Assembly: GCA_965213935.1 (NCBI GenBank)
Contig: CBDCAO010000012.1
Coordinates: 1,488,001-1,552,000 of the forward strand
DNA length: 64,000 nucleotides
Source: Bin52 sp965213935
Lineage (GTDB): Bacteria; Pseudomonadota; Alphaproteobacteria; Thalassobaculales; Thalassobaculaceae
Direction of reading: 5' to 3'
Position 1 is the first letter of the stretch. Each line of letters opens with the position of its first letter. The position numbers and the translations under genes are program-made. Shown piece by piece: positions 8,374 to 19,639 of the stretch. Below the pieces are notes generated by a model. The model did not search any database. It had not been told where the DNA came from and saw nothing but the letters and a program-made list of their open reading frames with translations.

Positions 8374-9596
8374 AGCAACCCCATTGCGTCAAGCCGCGGC
8401 AGCACCGCCTCGAGATCCTTGTCACCGCGCCCGCACATGTTCATCACCATCAGGTGTTCCTTCGGCAGGTCACCGATGATGGTGGCAACGAATGCGAGCG
8501 CATGGCTCGGTTCCAGGGCCGGGATGATGCCTTCAAGCCGCGAGCACAGTACAAAAGCCTCCAGTGCCGCGGTGTCGGTGGCGCTGACATACCGTACCCG
8601 TCCGGTCTCGTGCAGCCAGGAGTGCTCCGGTCCGATGCCCGGATAGTCGAGACCGGCGGAGATCGAGTGCGCCTCGGTGATCTGGCCGTCATCGTCCTGC
8701 AGCAGGTAGGTCCGGTTGCCGTGCAGCACACCGGGCCTGCCCCCGGCTATCGAGGCCGCGTGCGCGTCGGTATCGATACCGTGTCCCGCTGCCTCGACCC
8801 CGTAGATCGTAACGTCCGGTTCATCGAGGAACGGGTGGAACAGTCCCATGGCGTTCGACCCGCCGCCGATGCAGGCGACCAGGGTGTCCGGAAGCCGGCC
8901 CTCGACGCGGAGCATCTGTTCGCGGGTCTCTTCCCCGATCACGCTCTGGAAGTCCCGGACCATCTGCGGATACGGATGCGGGCCCGCCACCGTACCGATG
9001 ATGTAGAAGTGCGTCTCCGCCGTGGACACCCAGTAGCGCAGCGCCTCGTTCATCGCATCCTTGAGCGTGGCGGATCCGGATGTCACCGGGTGAACCTTGG
9101 CTCCGAGCAGCCGCATCCTGTCGACGTTTGGACGTTGCCGCTCGACATCCTCGGCGCCCATGAAGACCTCGCACTCCATGTCGAACAGCGCGCATGCGGT
9201 GGCGGTCGCGACCCCGTGCTGGCCGGCACCGGTCTCGGCAATGATCCTGGTCTTGCCCATGCGCCTCGCAAGCAGCGCCTGGCCCATGACGTTGTTGATC
9301 TTGTGCGCGCCGGTGTGGTTCAGCTCGTCACGCTTGAAGTACAGCCGGGCACCGCCGAAATGCTCGGTCAGCCGGTTCGCAAGGTAGAGCGGGCTGGGCC
9401 GTCCGATGTACTGGACGTGGTAGGATCTGAGTTCGGACCAGAAATCCGGGTCGGACCGCGCCTGCGACCACGCCGCCTCGACATCCAGAATCAGCGGCAT
9501 CAGGGTCTCGGCGACGTATCGGCCGCCGAAACTGCCGAAATGTCCGTCCTCGTCCGGCCCGGCACGGAAGGAATTGGTCGCAGCTGTTGCCGGCAT
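8370..9596 (-). CDS. trpB: Tryptophan synthase beta chain
   Basis: The PLP enzyme that condenses indole with serine to make tryptophan. The protein has 408 residues from the ATG at 9596, chosen because GGAG lies 5 bases upstream; a GTG two codons earlier is buried in that Shine-Dalgarno. The PLP lysine is in NHTGAHKINNVMGQ, and the phosphate cup in CIGGGSNAMGLFHPF. The C-terminal end is normal, and the stop overlaps the trpA start. Confidence 0.96.
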   Translation of the reverse strand: MPATAATNSFRAGPDEDGHFGSFGGRYVAETLMPLILDVEAAWSQARSDPDFWSELRSYHVQYIGRPSPLYLANRLTEHFGGARLYFKRDELNHTGAHKINNVMGQALLARRMGKTRIIAETGAGQHGVATATACALFDMECEVFMGAEDVERQRPNVDRMRLLGAKVHPVTSGSATLKDAMNEALRYWVSTAETHFYIIGTVAGPHPYPQMVRDFQSVIGEETREQMLRVEGRLPDTLVACIGGGSNAMGLFHPFLDEPDVTIYGVEAAGHGIDTDAHAASIAGGRPGVLHGNRTYLLQDDDGQITEAHSISAGLDYPGIGPEHSWLHETGRVRYVSATDTAALEAFVLCSRLEGIIPALEPSHALAFVATIIGDLPKEHLMVMNMCGRGDKDLEAVLPRLDAMGLL

Positions 9597-9702
9597 GGCC
9601 ACTCCGTCGGCACCGGGGCATGGTCGGGCGCATAATGCGGATGTGCCGGCGGCGACGCAAGCGCGGCCGGAGGACCGACCGGTGAAAGGGCCGGGCTGCG
9701 GC

Positions 9703-10344
9703 TCAGGCGGAGTGATCGTGCACCGTGGCGATGAAGGCCCTGATCCGGTCCGGATTCTTCACACCCGGCGCATCCTCCACGCCCGAGGAGACGTCAACGC
9801 CGTGCGGCGACACGGTCTCGAGCGCACCGCGCACGCTCGCGGCATCCAGTCCGCCTGACAGGAACCAGGGGCATGCGCTGTCGAAACCTGCGAGCAGTGC
9901 CCAGTCGAACGGTGTTCCGTTGCCACCGGGTCGGGTGGCGCCGGCCGGCGGCCGGGCATCGAACAGCAGGGCATCGGCCACCCCGTCCCATGCAAGGGCC
10001 TCCTCCACGTCGACCGGAGCGGAGATGCGCAACGCCTTCAAGATGCCAACCCCGTAACGGTCCGCCAGGTCGCGGGCGCGATCGGGGGTCTCGCGTCCGT
10101 GCAGCTGGAGGAAGTCAGGGGTAAGGAATTCGAGGATCGATTCGATCAGCCTGTCGGCCGGATCGACCACGACCGCAACCCGGAGCGCGGTCGCGTCCCT
10201 TGCCAGCTCACCGGCACGCCGCGGCGAGACCGCGCGCGGGGACGGCGGATAGAACACGAACCCGTGGTGACTCGCTCCGCGCGCCGCCAGCACCGCTTCG
10301 GGAGTGTTGAGTCCACATATCTTGATCTGCAGTCCTTCTCTCAT
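9703..10344 (-). CDS. trpF: Phosphoribosylanthranilate isomerase
   Basis: Third step of tryptophan synthesis (Amadori rearrangement of phosphoribosylanthranilate). A TIM barrel of 213 residues. The catalytic Cys is in IKICGLNTPEAV and the Asp in RVAVVVDPADRL. The phosphate-binding strands FLSGGLDAASV and GVDVSSGVEDAPGVK close the barrel. The start could also be the GTG at 10353, which overlaps the lapA stop in GTGA and adds three residues. trpB follows 106 bases downstream on the same strand. Confidence 0.95.
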   Translation of the reverse strand: MREGLQIKICGLNTPEAVLAARGASHHGFVFYPPSPRAVSPRRAGELARDATALRVAVVVDPADRLIESILEFLTPDFLQLHGRETPDRARDLADRYGVGILKALRISAPVDVEEALAWDGVADALLFDARPPAGATRPGGNGTPFDWALLAGFDSACPWFLSGGLDAASVRGALETVSPHGVDVSSGVEDAPGVKNPDRIRAFIATVHDHSA

Positions 10345-10349
10345 GGCGG

Positions 10350-10673
10350 TCACCCCGCACCACGTGTCCGGCCGCCGTCCGGCCCGGCAGCAGGCATGCT
10401 GGTCCGCAGCGCCCGCAGCGCCCGTTCGGCTGTCCGGGCCCGGGCGCGGGCCGTCCCGGCGCCGAACCAGGCCACGGCAGCTCCGAACAGGAATCCGATC
10501 AGCATGGTCGCAAGCCCCACGAGATAGAGGGGAACCTCTGCCGATCCGGCCAGCGGCCACAGGCGCAACTCGGCCGGGTGGCGGTTGGACACGGCGAAGA
10601 GGATCACCGCAAGAGTAACCGGCGTGGTGACGATCGCCGTGACGATGCTGCCGATGCGTGATCCGCCGATCAT
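10350..10673 (-). CDS. LapA-domain inner-membrane protein (DUF1049)
   Basis: A 107-residue protein with two predicted transmembrane helices (about residues 7-28 and 45-68), separated by the short motif NRHPAELRLWPL typical of the lipopolysaccharide-assembly protein A (LapA) domain. The Ala/Arg-rich C-terminus is probably cytoplasmic. In many alphaproteobacteria this gene lies between ihfB and trpF. Here ihfB is missing and the divergent grpE is the neighbour. In Escherichia coli LapA works with LapB in controlling LPS synthesis; that role is only inferred here. The start ATG at 10673 lacks a strong ribosome-binding site. Confidence 0.75.
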   Translation of the reverse strand: MIGGSRIGSIVTAIVTTPVTLAVILFAVSNRHPAELRLWPLAGSAEVPLYLVGLATMLIGFLFGAAVAWFGAGTARARARTAERALRALRTSMPAAGPDGGRTRGAG

Positions 10674-10984
10674 GAGTTGCAATTCCCTTGAAGAGTCCCG
10701 GCACCGCATGCTACCGCACCGCACCATCGCGAACAATCGACCCGCCCGTACGCCCCGGAACCGGCGGGCGGACAGGGTCACCGGTCCGGAGCCGGCTCGC
10801 GTATTCCGGAGCGCGCCGGTCGCGGCGCGGCGTTCGTGGCAACAGGCCGGATGGACGACGACACCCGTCGGCCAGTCGGGAAACCCCATGCACACCGGCA
10901 GTGTCCGCGGACGATGCGATTGCAAATTTCCGTTGACCCCCTACATGTGTGACTGTCAGGCACAGGCAAGCGGCAGAAGGAATC
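10674..10984. other. Divergent intergenic region lapA / grpE
   Basis: About 310 bases with no supportable gene on either strand. The grpE-proximal third is less GC-rich and contains the heat-shock-like promoter at 10919-10946 and a good ribosome-binding site (AGAAGGA) before grpE. Nothing clear marks the leftward lapA-trp promoter. Confidence 0.5.
10919..10946 (+). promoter_or_regulatory. Possible RpoH-type promoter of grpE
   Basis: ATTGCAAA and CCCCCTACAT are separated by 10 bases, resembling the heat-shock sigma pattern (CTTGAAA, 11-16 bases, CCCCATNT). It lies about 40 bases before the grpE ATG. The -35 part is imperfect. Confidence 0.35.
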
Positions 10985-11695
10985 ATGTCCAGGAGTCACG
11001 AAGAGGAAGAATCCGTCCAGGTCGACCGCCCGGTCACTGTGGAGACCGGCGAGGCGGACGATCCCGCCCGGGAGGAGGAAGCCGGGTCCGGGTCACTGGA
11101 TCCCGAGGTCGACCCGGAGGCTGGCGATGCGGACGTCCAGGAGCCGGTTGTCGACAGGGAGGCCGAACTGGCAGCCCAGGTCATGGCGCTCAGGGATCAG
11201 TTGCTGCGCGCCGTCGCCGAGCAGGAGAACCTGCGCAAGCGGACCGAACGGGAGAAGGAGCAGATCCGCAGGTTCGGCATTGCCGCCTTTGCGCGTGACC
11301 TGCTGAGCACCGCTGACAACCTGCGCCGCGCACTGGAGGTGACCCCCGACAATCTCGAGGATGCGGACGAGTGGGTGCGCAACATGGTGGTCGGGGTCGA
11401 AATGACCGAACGCGACCTGCTTGCCGCCATGGAGAAGAACGGCATCAGCCGCGTGGACCCCGCCGGCGACAAGTTCGACTACAACCTGCACCAGGCCATG
11501 TTCGAGGTCACCGACTCGGGCCAGGAGGCGGGAACCGTCATCCAGGTGCTGCAGCCGGGCTACGTCCTGGGCGACCGGTTGCTGCGGGCCGCGATGGTCG
11601 GTGTCGCCAAGGATCCTCCCCCGCCGGCAGAGGCGGTCGGGGAGGACGTGTCGGCAGAAGATGAGGATACGGCAGGGGAAGACGCGGACTGCTGA
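10985..11695 (+). CDS. grpE: GrpE, nucleotide exchange factor of DnaK
   Basis: It releases ADP from DnaK so the chaperone cycle can continue. The protein has 236 residues. A long acidic disordered N-terminus (residues 1-60) is followed by a coiled coil (LRDQLLRAVAEQENLRKRTE) and the C-terminal beta domain with VDPAGDKFDYNLHQAM and LQPGYVLGDRLLRAAMV. A second acidic tail follows (AEDEDTAGEDADC). The ATG at 10985 follows AGAAGGA. The last ~135 bases are overlapped antisense by the DUF1848 gene. Confidence 0.95.
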   Translation: MSRSHEEEESVQVDRPVTVETGEADDPAREEEAGSGSLDPEVDPEAGDADVQEPVVDREAELAAQVMALRDQLLRAVAEQENLRKRTEREKEQIRRFGIAAFARDLLSTADNLRRALEVTPDNLEDADEWVRNMVVGVEMTERDLLAAMEKNGISRVDPAGDKFDYNLHQAMFEVTDSGQEAGTVIQVLQPGYVLGDRLLRAAMVGVAKDPPPPAEAVGEDVSAEDEDTAGEDADC

Positions 11696-12564
11696 CCCGG
11701 TTGCGGGATCAGAACCGGGCACTCCGGGTCGTGCCGCTGCATGCGCCGGCGCGCCGTGGCCCGGGAATGGACCGCGTAGCAATACACGCAGCCCTGGATG
11801 CAGCTGTCATAGGCCCCGACATCGCGTGATTCCGCACACAGGCACCCGGGCCGGTTGCCCTTCTGCCGCACGCGGACCGGCAGGCCTCCGACGTCGGCAA
11901 GCCGGTCCGCGTCGATACACGCCGCGGGCGCGAGCGGCGGGCTGACGAGACCGGGCTGGGCGCAGACCGTGGGTCGCAGGCCGTTTGCGCTGGCGACCTG
12001 GCCCAGGCGCCGGAGCACTGCCCGCTTTTCGTTCGCCGGCGGATCCCGCCACCCCGGCGCCAGCCGGTCCAGCGACCGCCTGGTCTTGGCATAGATGTGG
12101 GCGAACGACAGCACCACCTCGTCACTCGCCCCGGTCAGCCGTTCGGACAGCATCGAGACCTGCTCGATGTGAAACGCTGACGGCGTCCGTGCGGTCTCGA
12201 TCACCGGGTCATACCGCCACACCGGCACGCGGGGACCGAACCGGTCCGCAATCTCGTGCAGGTCATCGACCGCACGGCGCCAGTCGGCGACACCCGGTTC
12301 GAGGTCCCGCGGATAGCCGGTAATGGTGAACTGGACGACGAATGGCGTTCCCCTGTCCCGCAGCCGTTGCATGACCGCCATGAACGGTGCCGTCCGCCGC
12401 GTCCAGAACACGAAGCCGGTCACGGACCGGGCGTCGAGCGCGACCCGTGAGATCTTCCCTGACCACGGATTGCGGACCTCGCACCACCCGGCATCGAGCC
12501 GGTTCGCAAACCAGCGCGGGTAGAACGCGGGAATGTCACAGCGGTAACTCGCGGAAATGATCAC
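11560..12564 (-). CDS. DUF1848-family protein with C-terminal cysteine cluster
   Basis: A 334-residue protein of unknown biochemical function. From the GTG at 12564 it starts VIISASYRCDIPAFYPRWF, contains GFVFWTRRTAPF and FTITGYPRDLEP, and near the end has CLCAESRDVGAYDSC followed by GCVYCYA, a set of four to five cysteines that looks like an Fe-S or zinc site. Family members usually end shortly after this cluster. Here the natural ending (RHDPECPVLIPQPG) has no stop, and the frame runs about 45 residues further, antisense to the 3' end of grpE. The enzymatic role is unknown; the Cys cluster recalls radical-SAM proteins but does not have the CxxxCxxC order. Confidence 0.8.
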   Translation of the reverse strand: MIISASYRCDIPAFYPRWFANRLDAGWCEVRNPWSGKISRVALDARSVTGFVFWTRRTAPFMAVMQRLRDRGTPFVVQFTITGYPRDLEPGVADWRRAVDDLHEIADRFGPRVPVWRYDPVIETARTPSAFHIEQVSMLSERLTGASDEVVLSFAHIYAKTRRSLDRLAPGWRDPPANEKRAVLRRLGQVASANGLRPTVCAQPGLVSPPLAPAACIDADRLADVGGLPVRVRQKGNRPGCLCAESRDVGAYDSCIQGCVYCYAVHSRATARRRMQRHDPECPVLIPQPGQQSASSPAVSSSSADTSSPTASAGGGGSLATPTIAARSNRSPRT

Positions 12565-12645
12565 GGCGCGGAGAGCTCCCGTGAAAGCGGGCGTACCGGA
12601 ACGGACGGCGCGCCGGGGCGTTTCGGAATTTTGTGCAATCTGAGG

Positions 12646-12676
12646 CTTGAAGCGGTTTCCGACAACAACCATATCC
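12646..12676 (+). promoter_or_regulatory. Possible RpoH-type promoter of dnaK
   Basis: CTTGAAG at 12646-12652 and CCATATCC at 12669-12676 resemble heat-shock sigma boxes, with a slightly long spacer. The site is about 90 bases before the dnaK ATG. No CIRCE inverted repeat is seen between the DUF1848 start and dnaK. Confidence 0.4.
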
Positions 12677-12763
12677 ATCCCAGATCCATCGAACACTGAC
12701 AAGACGGGAACGTTCGCGGTGCCCTGCGGGGCCGTGTGTGTTTGCCGCAGGCGAGAGGCTCCA

Positions 12764-14683
<1,920 letters not shown>

Positions 14684-14708
14684 CCGGAAATCACATCGTA
14701 TTGCGCAA

Positions 14709-14738
14709 CGGGGAGCGCGACCGGGTCCGGGCTCCCCG
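14709..14738 (+). terminator. Stem-loop between dnaK and dnaJ
   Basis: CGGGGAGC and GCTCCCCG form a perfect 8-bp stem around a 14-base loop, 25 bases after the dnaK stop. There is no T-run. It may be a partial terminator or mRNA stabiliser that lets dnaK be made in excess over dnaJ. Confidence 0.5.
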
Positions 14739-14785
14739 CTCGCTGATGCGCAGCCACGCCCGCCTGCGCAGGGATGGCAGCTGAC

Positions 14786-15898
14786 ATGGCACGACAGGAC
14801 TACTACGAAACGCTGGGTGTCGACCGGAACGCCGACGATGCCGCTCTCAAGTCGGCCTACCGCAAGCTTGCCCTGCGCTTTCACCCTGACCGCAATCCCG
14901 ACGACACCTCTGCCGAACAACGGTTCAAGGACATTAGCGAGGCCTACGATGTCCTGAAGGATCCGCAGAAGCGGGCGGCCTATGACCGGTTCGGCCACGA
15001 TGCCTTCGAAGGCGGGATGGGCGGGGGACCGACCGGGGCCGGTTTCGCCGATATCTTCGACGAGGTTTTCGGCGATTTCATGGGTGGACGTCGCGGCGGG
15101 TCGGCCAGCCAGCGTGGCGCCGACCTGCGGTTCGACATGTCGATCACACTCGAGGAGGCGTTCCGCGGTCGCAAGGCGACCGTCTCCGTCCCCGGCAGCG
15201 TCAATTGCGAGACCTGTTCGGGCAGCGGTGCGCAGTCGGGTTCGCACCCGGTCACTTGCGGCACCTGTCGCGGACGCGGCCGGGTGCGGGCGCAACAGGG
15301 TTTCTTCACCGTCGAGCGCACCTGCGCCTCCTGTGGCGGCGCAGGGATGGTGATCGAAAATCCGTGCGAGAGCTGTCACGGCAGCGGGCGGGTCAGGAAG
15401 AACCGGTCGCTGTCGGTCACCATTCCGGCCGGGGTGGAGGACGGGACGCGCATCAGGCTGTCGGGAGAGGGCGAGGCCGGCATTCGGGGTGCGCCATCGG
15501 GAGATCTCTACATTTTCCTGTCGATCGACGAGCATCCCTTCTTCGGTCGCGACGGCTCCACCGTCTTCTGCGAGGTCCCGGTGTCGATGACCACGGCTGC
15601 GCTCGGCGGGACCATCGAGGTACCGACCCTGGACGGGCCGCCGGTCCGCGTCACCATCGCTCCGGGAACCCAGACCGGAACCCGGTACCGGTTGCGCGGC
15701 AAAGGCATGAGCCAGCTGCGTTCATCGGTTCGCGGCGACTTTCATGTCGATGTTGTGGTCGAGACCCCGGTCAACCTGACCCAGCACCAGAAGCAGCTGC
15801 TCGAGGAATTCTCCCGCGACCAGAGCAAGTCGACCAGCCCGAAGTCCGCCGGGTTCTTCGACCGCTGGAAATCAATCTGGGAAGACCTGCGCGACTGA
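14786..15898 (+). CDS. dnaJ: Chaperone DnaJ (Hsp40)
   Basis: Co-chaperone that stimulates DnaK ATPase. The 370 residues start MARQDYYETLGV. The J domain contains HPDRNPDD (the HPD motif). A G/F region (FEGGMGGGPTGAGFADIF) is followed by four zinc-finger repeats CETCSGSG, CGTCRGRG, CASCGGAG and CESCHGSG, and a C-terminal substrate domain. An upstream ATG at 14774 would add MAAD and cannot be excluded. It is convergent with hrcA, 20 bases away. Confidence 0.97.
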   Translation: MARQDYYETLGVDRNADDAALKSAYRKLALRFHPDRNPDDTSAEQRFKDISEAYDVLKDPQKRAAYDRFGHDAFEGGMGGGPTGAGFADIFDEVFGDFMGGRRGGSASQRGADLRFDMSITLEEAFRGRKATVSVPGSVNCETCSGSGAQSGSHPVTCGTCRGRGRVRAQQGFFTVERTCASCGGAGMVIENPCESCHGSGRVRKNRSLSVTIPAGVEDGTRIRLSGEGEAGIRGAPSGDLYIFLSIDEHPFFGRDGSTVFCEVPVSMTTAALGGTIEVPTLDGPPVRVTIAPGTQTGTRYRLRGKGMSQLRSSVRGDFHVDVVVETPVNLTQHQKQLLEEFSRDQSKSTSPKSAGFFDRWKSIWEDLRD

Positions 15899-15918
15899 AC
15901 GGGAACTCCGCGGCCGGC

Positions 15919-16968
<1,050 letters not shown>

Positions 16969-16976
16969 GGTACGGA

Positions 16977-17005
16977 CTCTAGGAATTTCGCATGCCGAGC
17001 GTCAA
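16977..17005 (-). promoter_or_regulatory. Possible sigma-70 promoter of hrcA
   Basis: On the minus strand, TTGACG, a 17-base spacer and CTAGAG. The -10 box ends only 9 bases before the ATG of hrcA, so transcription would begin at or near the start codon (leaderless mRNA). Confidence 0.35.
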
Positions 17006-17245
17006 TCCACCCCCTCGGGACACCCTGATGGCGAGACGGTCGGTTCAGGCGTCCGCGAACACTTGAGCAAGCGCGTCGGGAGAATTCCGGTCGGGTGGCT
17101 GGATCCCGGTTCCAAGACAAGGGTGCCCTGGTGTGTCGCCGGGCATCAACAACAGAGTTCGGACCGACAGGAAGTGCTCCCGATAGACAAACCCTGGCTC
17201 CCGGGGCCTGCAACGCACGCCTGACCGCTTCCGGCTCCTTCCGGA

Positions 17246-17400
17246 TCACGCGAACAGTGTCGCCACCGGGCCACTGGTCCGCCGTACTCCCTGTTTCCGC
17301 CTGCGGTAACCGGACAGGCTCATGCCCATCAGGAGCGCCGTCCGTGCCTGGGTGAGTCTTGCCTGTCTGCGAACCTTGCGCGCACGGTCGTCCGGCAGCG
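17246..17400 (-). pseudogene. Probable remnant of an XRE-type helix-turn-helix regulator
   Basis: The minus-strand frame ending at 17246 reads VRRQARLTQARTALLMGMSL, then SGYRRRKQG and RRTSGPVATL. This has the spacing of an XRE/HigA-type HTH (LTQ..FA..LGVS...Y..WE.G...PSGPA). There is no start codon in a sensible place: the frame continues upstream through the tRNA-Gln gene. It is probably the tail of a decayed regulator or antitoxin next to a tRNA, a common integration spot. Confidence 0.35.
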
Positions 17401-17449
17401 GCGCATGTTGCGGCCCGGCCAGGTTGTAGCTAGTCTCGCGCTCCGGTGC

Positions 17450-17523
17450 TGGGGCGTAGCCAAGCGGTAAGGCAGCGGGTTTTGATCCCGCGATCGCAGG
17501 TTCGAACCCTGCCGCCCCAGCCA
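17450..17523 (+). tRNA. tRNA-Gln (UUG)
   Basis: A 74-base cloverleaf with the CCA end encoded. The acceptor stem TGGGGCG pairs with CGCCCCA. The anticodon stem GCGGG/CCCGC encloses the loop TTTTGAT, giving anticodon TTG. The T-arm is GCAGGTTCGAACCCTGC. Confidence 0.95.
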
Positions 17524-17528
17524 CGCAG

Positions 17529-18368
17529 TCAGGACAGTTCGAGCCACAGGCTGGATTCCGGCGCACCGTACGCATCCGGAAACCGGGCCAATCCGAAGGC
17601 ACCGAGCATGCCGGCGCCGCGGGTCCGCATGTAGTGGCTGGAAAACAGCGGCCGCACCCGGTCTGACTGCAGCAACACCGCAATCGCCTGCTGCTCGGAA
17701 TAGCCGCGCCAGTCCCAGTCTTCCGGGTAGGGATCAGGCAGGAACATGTCGTGGAAATGCATCAGCACCCCGGCGGACAGTGACGGCAGCAGCCGGTTCA
17801 GCACCCAGTCCACATCGCTTCCCGGAAACAGCAAGTGGCTCGAGTCGACCAGCAGCATGTCGCCGGGGCCGAGCTCGGGGACGTCGGCGACGGCAAGTTG
17901 CTGTACCGGCGCACGGATCAGCCTGAGCGGCAGCGAGGCAACATCGGCACGCGGCGCGGGATCGCAGCAGGTGATCTCGACTGCAATCGCCCCGTCCCGG
18001 ATCGCCCTGACCAGGAACCGGGTCGAGTGGCCGGACCCGATCTCGAACACGCGCCGCGGCCTGCGGCTGCGCACGAGGGCGTAGAGCACCGCCGCATCCA
18101 GTCCCGGGAACCAGTCCTGCTGCCAGCGTGGCTCCGGCGGCGCTCCGCCGATGGCCTCCAACTCCTCGCGGAACCCCGCGACAGCCTCGAGTACCCGGAC
18201 AAACTCGCCCTCGCGACAGCCCTCGAACCGCTCCTCGATCCAGCGGTAGGGCCGCCGGTCCGGCGCCAGGCTTGCGGCGTGGCGATGGGGGATGAAATAC
18301 CCGCGTCGGGTGATTCCCAACACAGTGCACAGCCCGTCGCGGACGGTCCGCAACCGCACCGGCGTCAA
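17529..18368 (-). CDS. Class I SAM-dependent methyltransferase, unknown substrate
   Basis: A 279-residue protein with a Rossmann-type SAM site. VFEIGSGHSTRFLVRAI (about residue 107) is motif I, followed by an acidic ITCCDPAP strand end and GDMLLVDSSHLLFPGSD. It resembles the Methyltransf_24 group. The substrate cannot be read from the sequence. It starts with TTG (or GTG three codons later), and the TTG overlaps the stop of the upstream metallo-hydrolase, so the two are probably co-transcribed. The stop lies 6 bases from tRNA-Gln on the other strand. Confidence 0.75.
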   Translation of the reverse strand: MTPVRLRTVRDGLCTVLGITRRGYFIPHRHAASLAPDRRPYRWIEERFEGCREGEFVRVLEAVAGFREELEAIGGAPPEPRWQQDWFPGLDAAVLYALVRSRRPRRVFEIGSGHSTRFLVRAIRDGAIAVEITCCDPAPRADVASLPLRLIRAPVQQLAVADVPELGPGDMLLVDSSHLLFPGSDVDWVLNRLLPSLSAGVLMHFHDMFLPDPYPEDWDWRGYSEQQAIAVLLQSDRVRPLFSSHYMRTRGAGMLGAFGLARFPDAYGAPESSLWLELS

Positions 18369-19180
18369 GCGCCCGGCACGAGGACCATGCCCTCGCGGGC
18401 AACCACGGTTCCCGGTCGCCGCCTTTGGGCCTCGGCGCCGATCGTATCAAGCGCAGCATCGTCACGGGACGGGTCATGGTGAAACAGGACCAGGTGACCG
18501 GCACCTGCCGCCTCGCACAGCCTGATCCCCTCCTGCCACGTCGAGTGGCCCCACCCCACGTGGTCCGGGAATTCCTCGTCGGTATAGGTGCTGTCGTAGA
18601 TCACGAGGTCCGCTCCGGCGATCAGATCCAGTACCAGGTCATCGGGCTCTCCGACCCGGTGTTCGGTGTCGGTCACGTAGCAGATCGACCGTCCGGCGTG
18701 GCAAATCCGGTAACCGATCGCTTCCTGCGGATGGTTCAGTGGCGCGGTTGCAACCACGATGCCGGGACCAGGTTCCACCGTTGCTCCGGGTTCGAATTCC
18801 TTGAACTCGATCTCTGCGCCGAACATCTCCGGCGAAACCGGGAAAAGCGGTGACGACATCAGGGCGGCAAGTGCCGCCTCCGCACGATTCTCCGCCGACC
18901 AGATCCGGAACCGGTTGCCTGGCTGGTAGGCCGGCGCGAAGAACGGCATCCCGCAGATGTGGTCGATGTGCCCGTGGGTGAACAGGATCTCGGCTGACCG
19001 GGGCTGCTGTGCGCCAAGCTGGCGGATCCCGGTACCGGCATCCAGGATCAACAGGCGATCGCCGCACCGGATCTCGAGACAGGAGGTATTGCCCCCGTAG
19101 CGCAGGTGATCGGAACCGGGGCAGGCGGTGCTGCCGCGCACGCCCCAGAACTTCACGTAGAAGTCGGTGTGATCCGGCAC
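18365..19180 (-). CDS. Metallo-beta-lactamase-fold hydrolase, PhnP/cyclic-phosphodiesterase-like
   Basis: The 271 residues from the GTG at 19180 start VPDHTDFYVKFWGVRGSTAC, typical of the MBL subgroup that includes phosphoribosyl cyclic phosphodiesterase and tRNase Z relatives. Metal ligands are in FTHGHIDHICG (HxHxDH), APLNHPQEA, CYVTDTEHR and GHSTWQEG. It is likely a phosphodiesterase, but the substrate is unknown. The stop overlaps the start of the methyltransferase gene. Confidence 0.8.
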   Translation of the reverse strand: MPDHTDFYVKFWGVRGSTACPGSDHLRYGGNTSCLEIRCGDRLLILDAGTGIRQLGAQQPRSAEILFTHGHIDHICGMPFFAPAYQPGNRFRIWSAENRAEAALAALMSSPLFPVSPEMFGAEIEFKEFEPGATVEPGPGIVVATAPLNHPQEAIGYRICHAGRSICYVTDTEHRVGEPDDLVLDLIAGADLVIYDSTYTDEEFPDHVGWGHSTWQEGIRLCEAAGAGHLVLFHHDPSRDDAALDTIGAEAQRRRPGTVVAREGMVLVPGA

Positions 19181-19319
19181 TGGCGTATCCCGTTCACGAA
19201 CTTCCGTGCGACTCCGGCACGCCGGCAAGGTTTCCTGCGCCGACCGGTGGCGTCAAGCATGGGATTACATCGATAACTGCGCAGCGTATGTTCCCCTTGT
19301 GCAGGCACTATATTGACAT

Positions 19320-19553
19320 GTGTTGTTCCGACAAGACGGCATACCTCCCGAGACGGAACCGGAGGTCGAGTACCGCCACACCAGCGGGACCTGTGCCGCC
19401 TGCGGGCATGTCGATGCCGCCTCCCGGCACGCCCGGGCATTCAAGTGCGTGGCCTGCGGCCACGCGGATCACGCGGACCTGAACGCGGCCCGCATCATCC
19501 GGCGTCGGGGACCGGCGCTGCTGCACGGCGAGGAGCGTTCGGGTCTGCCGTGA
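19320..19553 (+). pseudogene. tnpB: Remnant of TnpB: C-terminal zinc finger and last RuvC aspartate (copy C)
   Basis: Only the C-terminal ~60 residues of an IS605-type TnpB remain: HTSGTCAACGHVDAAS, then FKCVACGHADHADLNAARII. These are the four-Cys zinc finger followed by the Asp-containing RuvC-III motif. There is a small duplication (HADHAD) compared with the copy at 50.6 kb. Sequence before 19330 is unrelated, so about 80 percent of the gene is gone. The stop at 19551 is followed by the conserved right end. Confidence 0.75.
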
Positions 19554-19556
19554 TCC

Positions 19557-19622
19557 GTGACCCGTGAAACGGATCGGAGTCTGGTGGCACGACGCTGCAG
19601 TGTCATCGACACAGGAGTCCCT
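19557..19622 (+). repeat. Right end of an IS605/TnpB-type element (copy C)
   Basis: It begins GACCCGTGAAACGGATCGGA, keeps TCTGG, diverges through the middle, and ends CAGGAGTCCC at 19621. It aligns with the ends at 50700-50763 and 3120-3054, but is the most diverged of the three. The following bases (from TCAAGTATCC) differ from the other copies, as expected for element flanks. Confidence 0.55.
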
Positions 19623-19639
19623 CAAGTATCCCATGCCGG

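Larger units (their letters stand above)
16969..17449. other. Gene-poor interval between hrcA and tRNA-Gln
   Basis: About 480 bases. It contains the hrcA promoter region and, at 17246-17400 on the minus strand, a probable helix-turn-helix remnant described separately. Nothing recognisable in 17010-17240. Confidence 0.5.
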
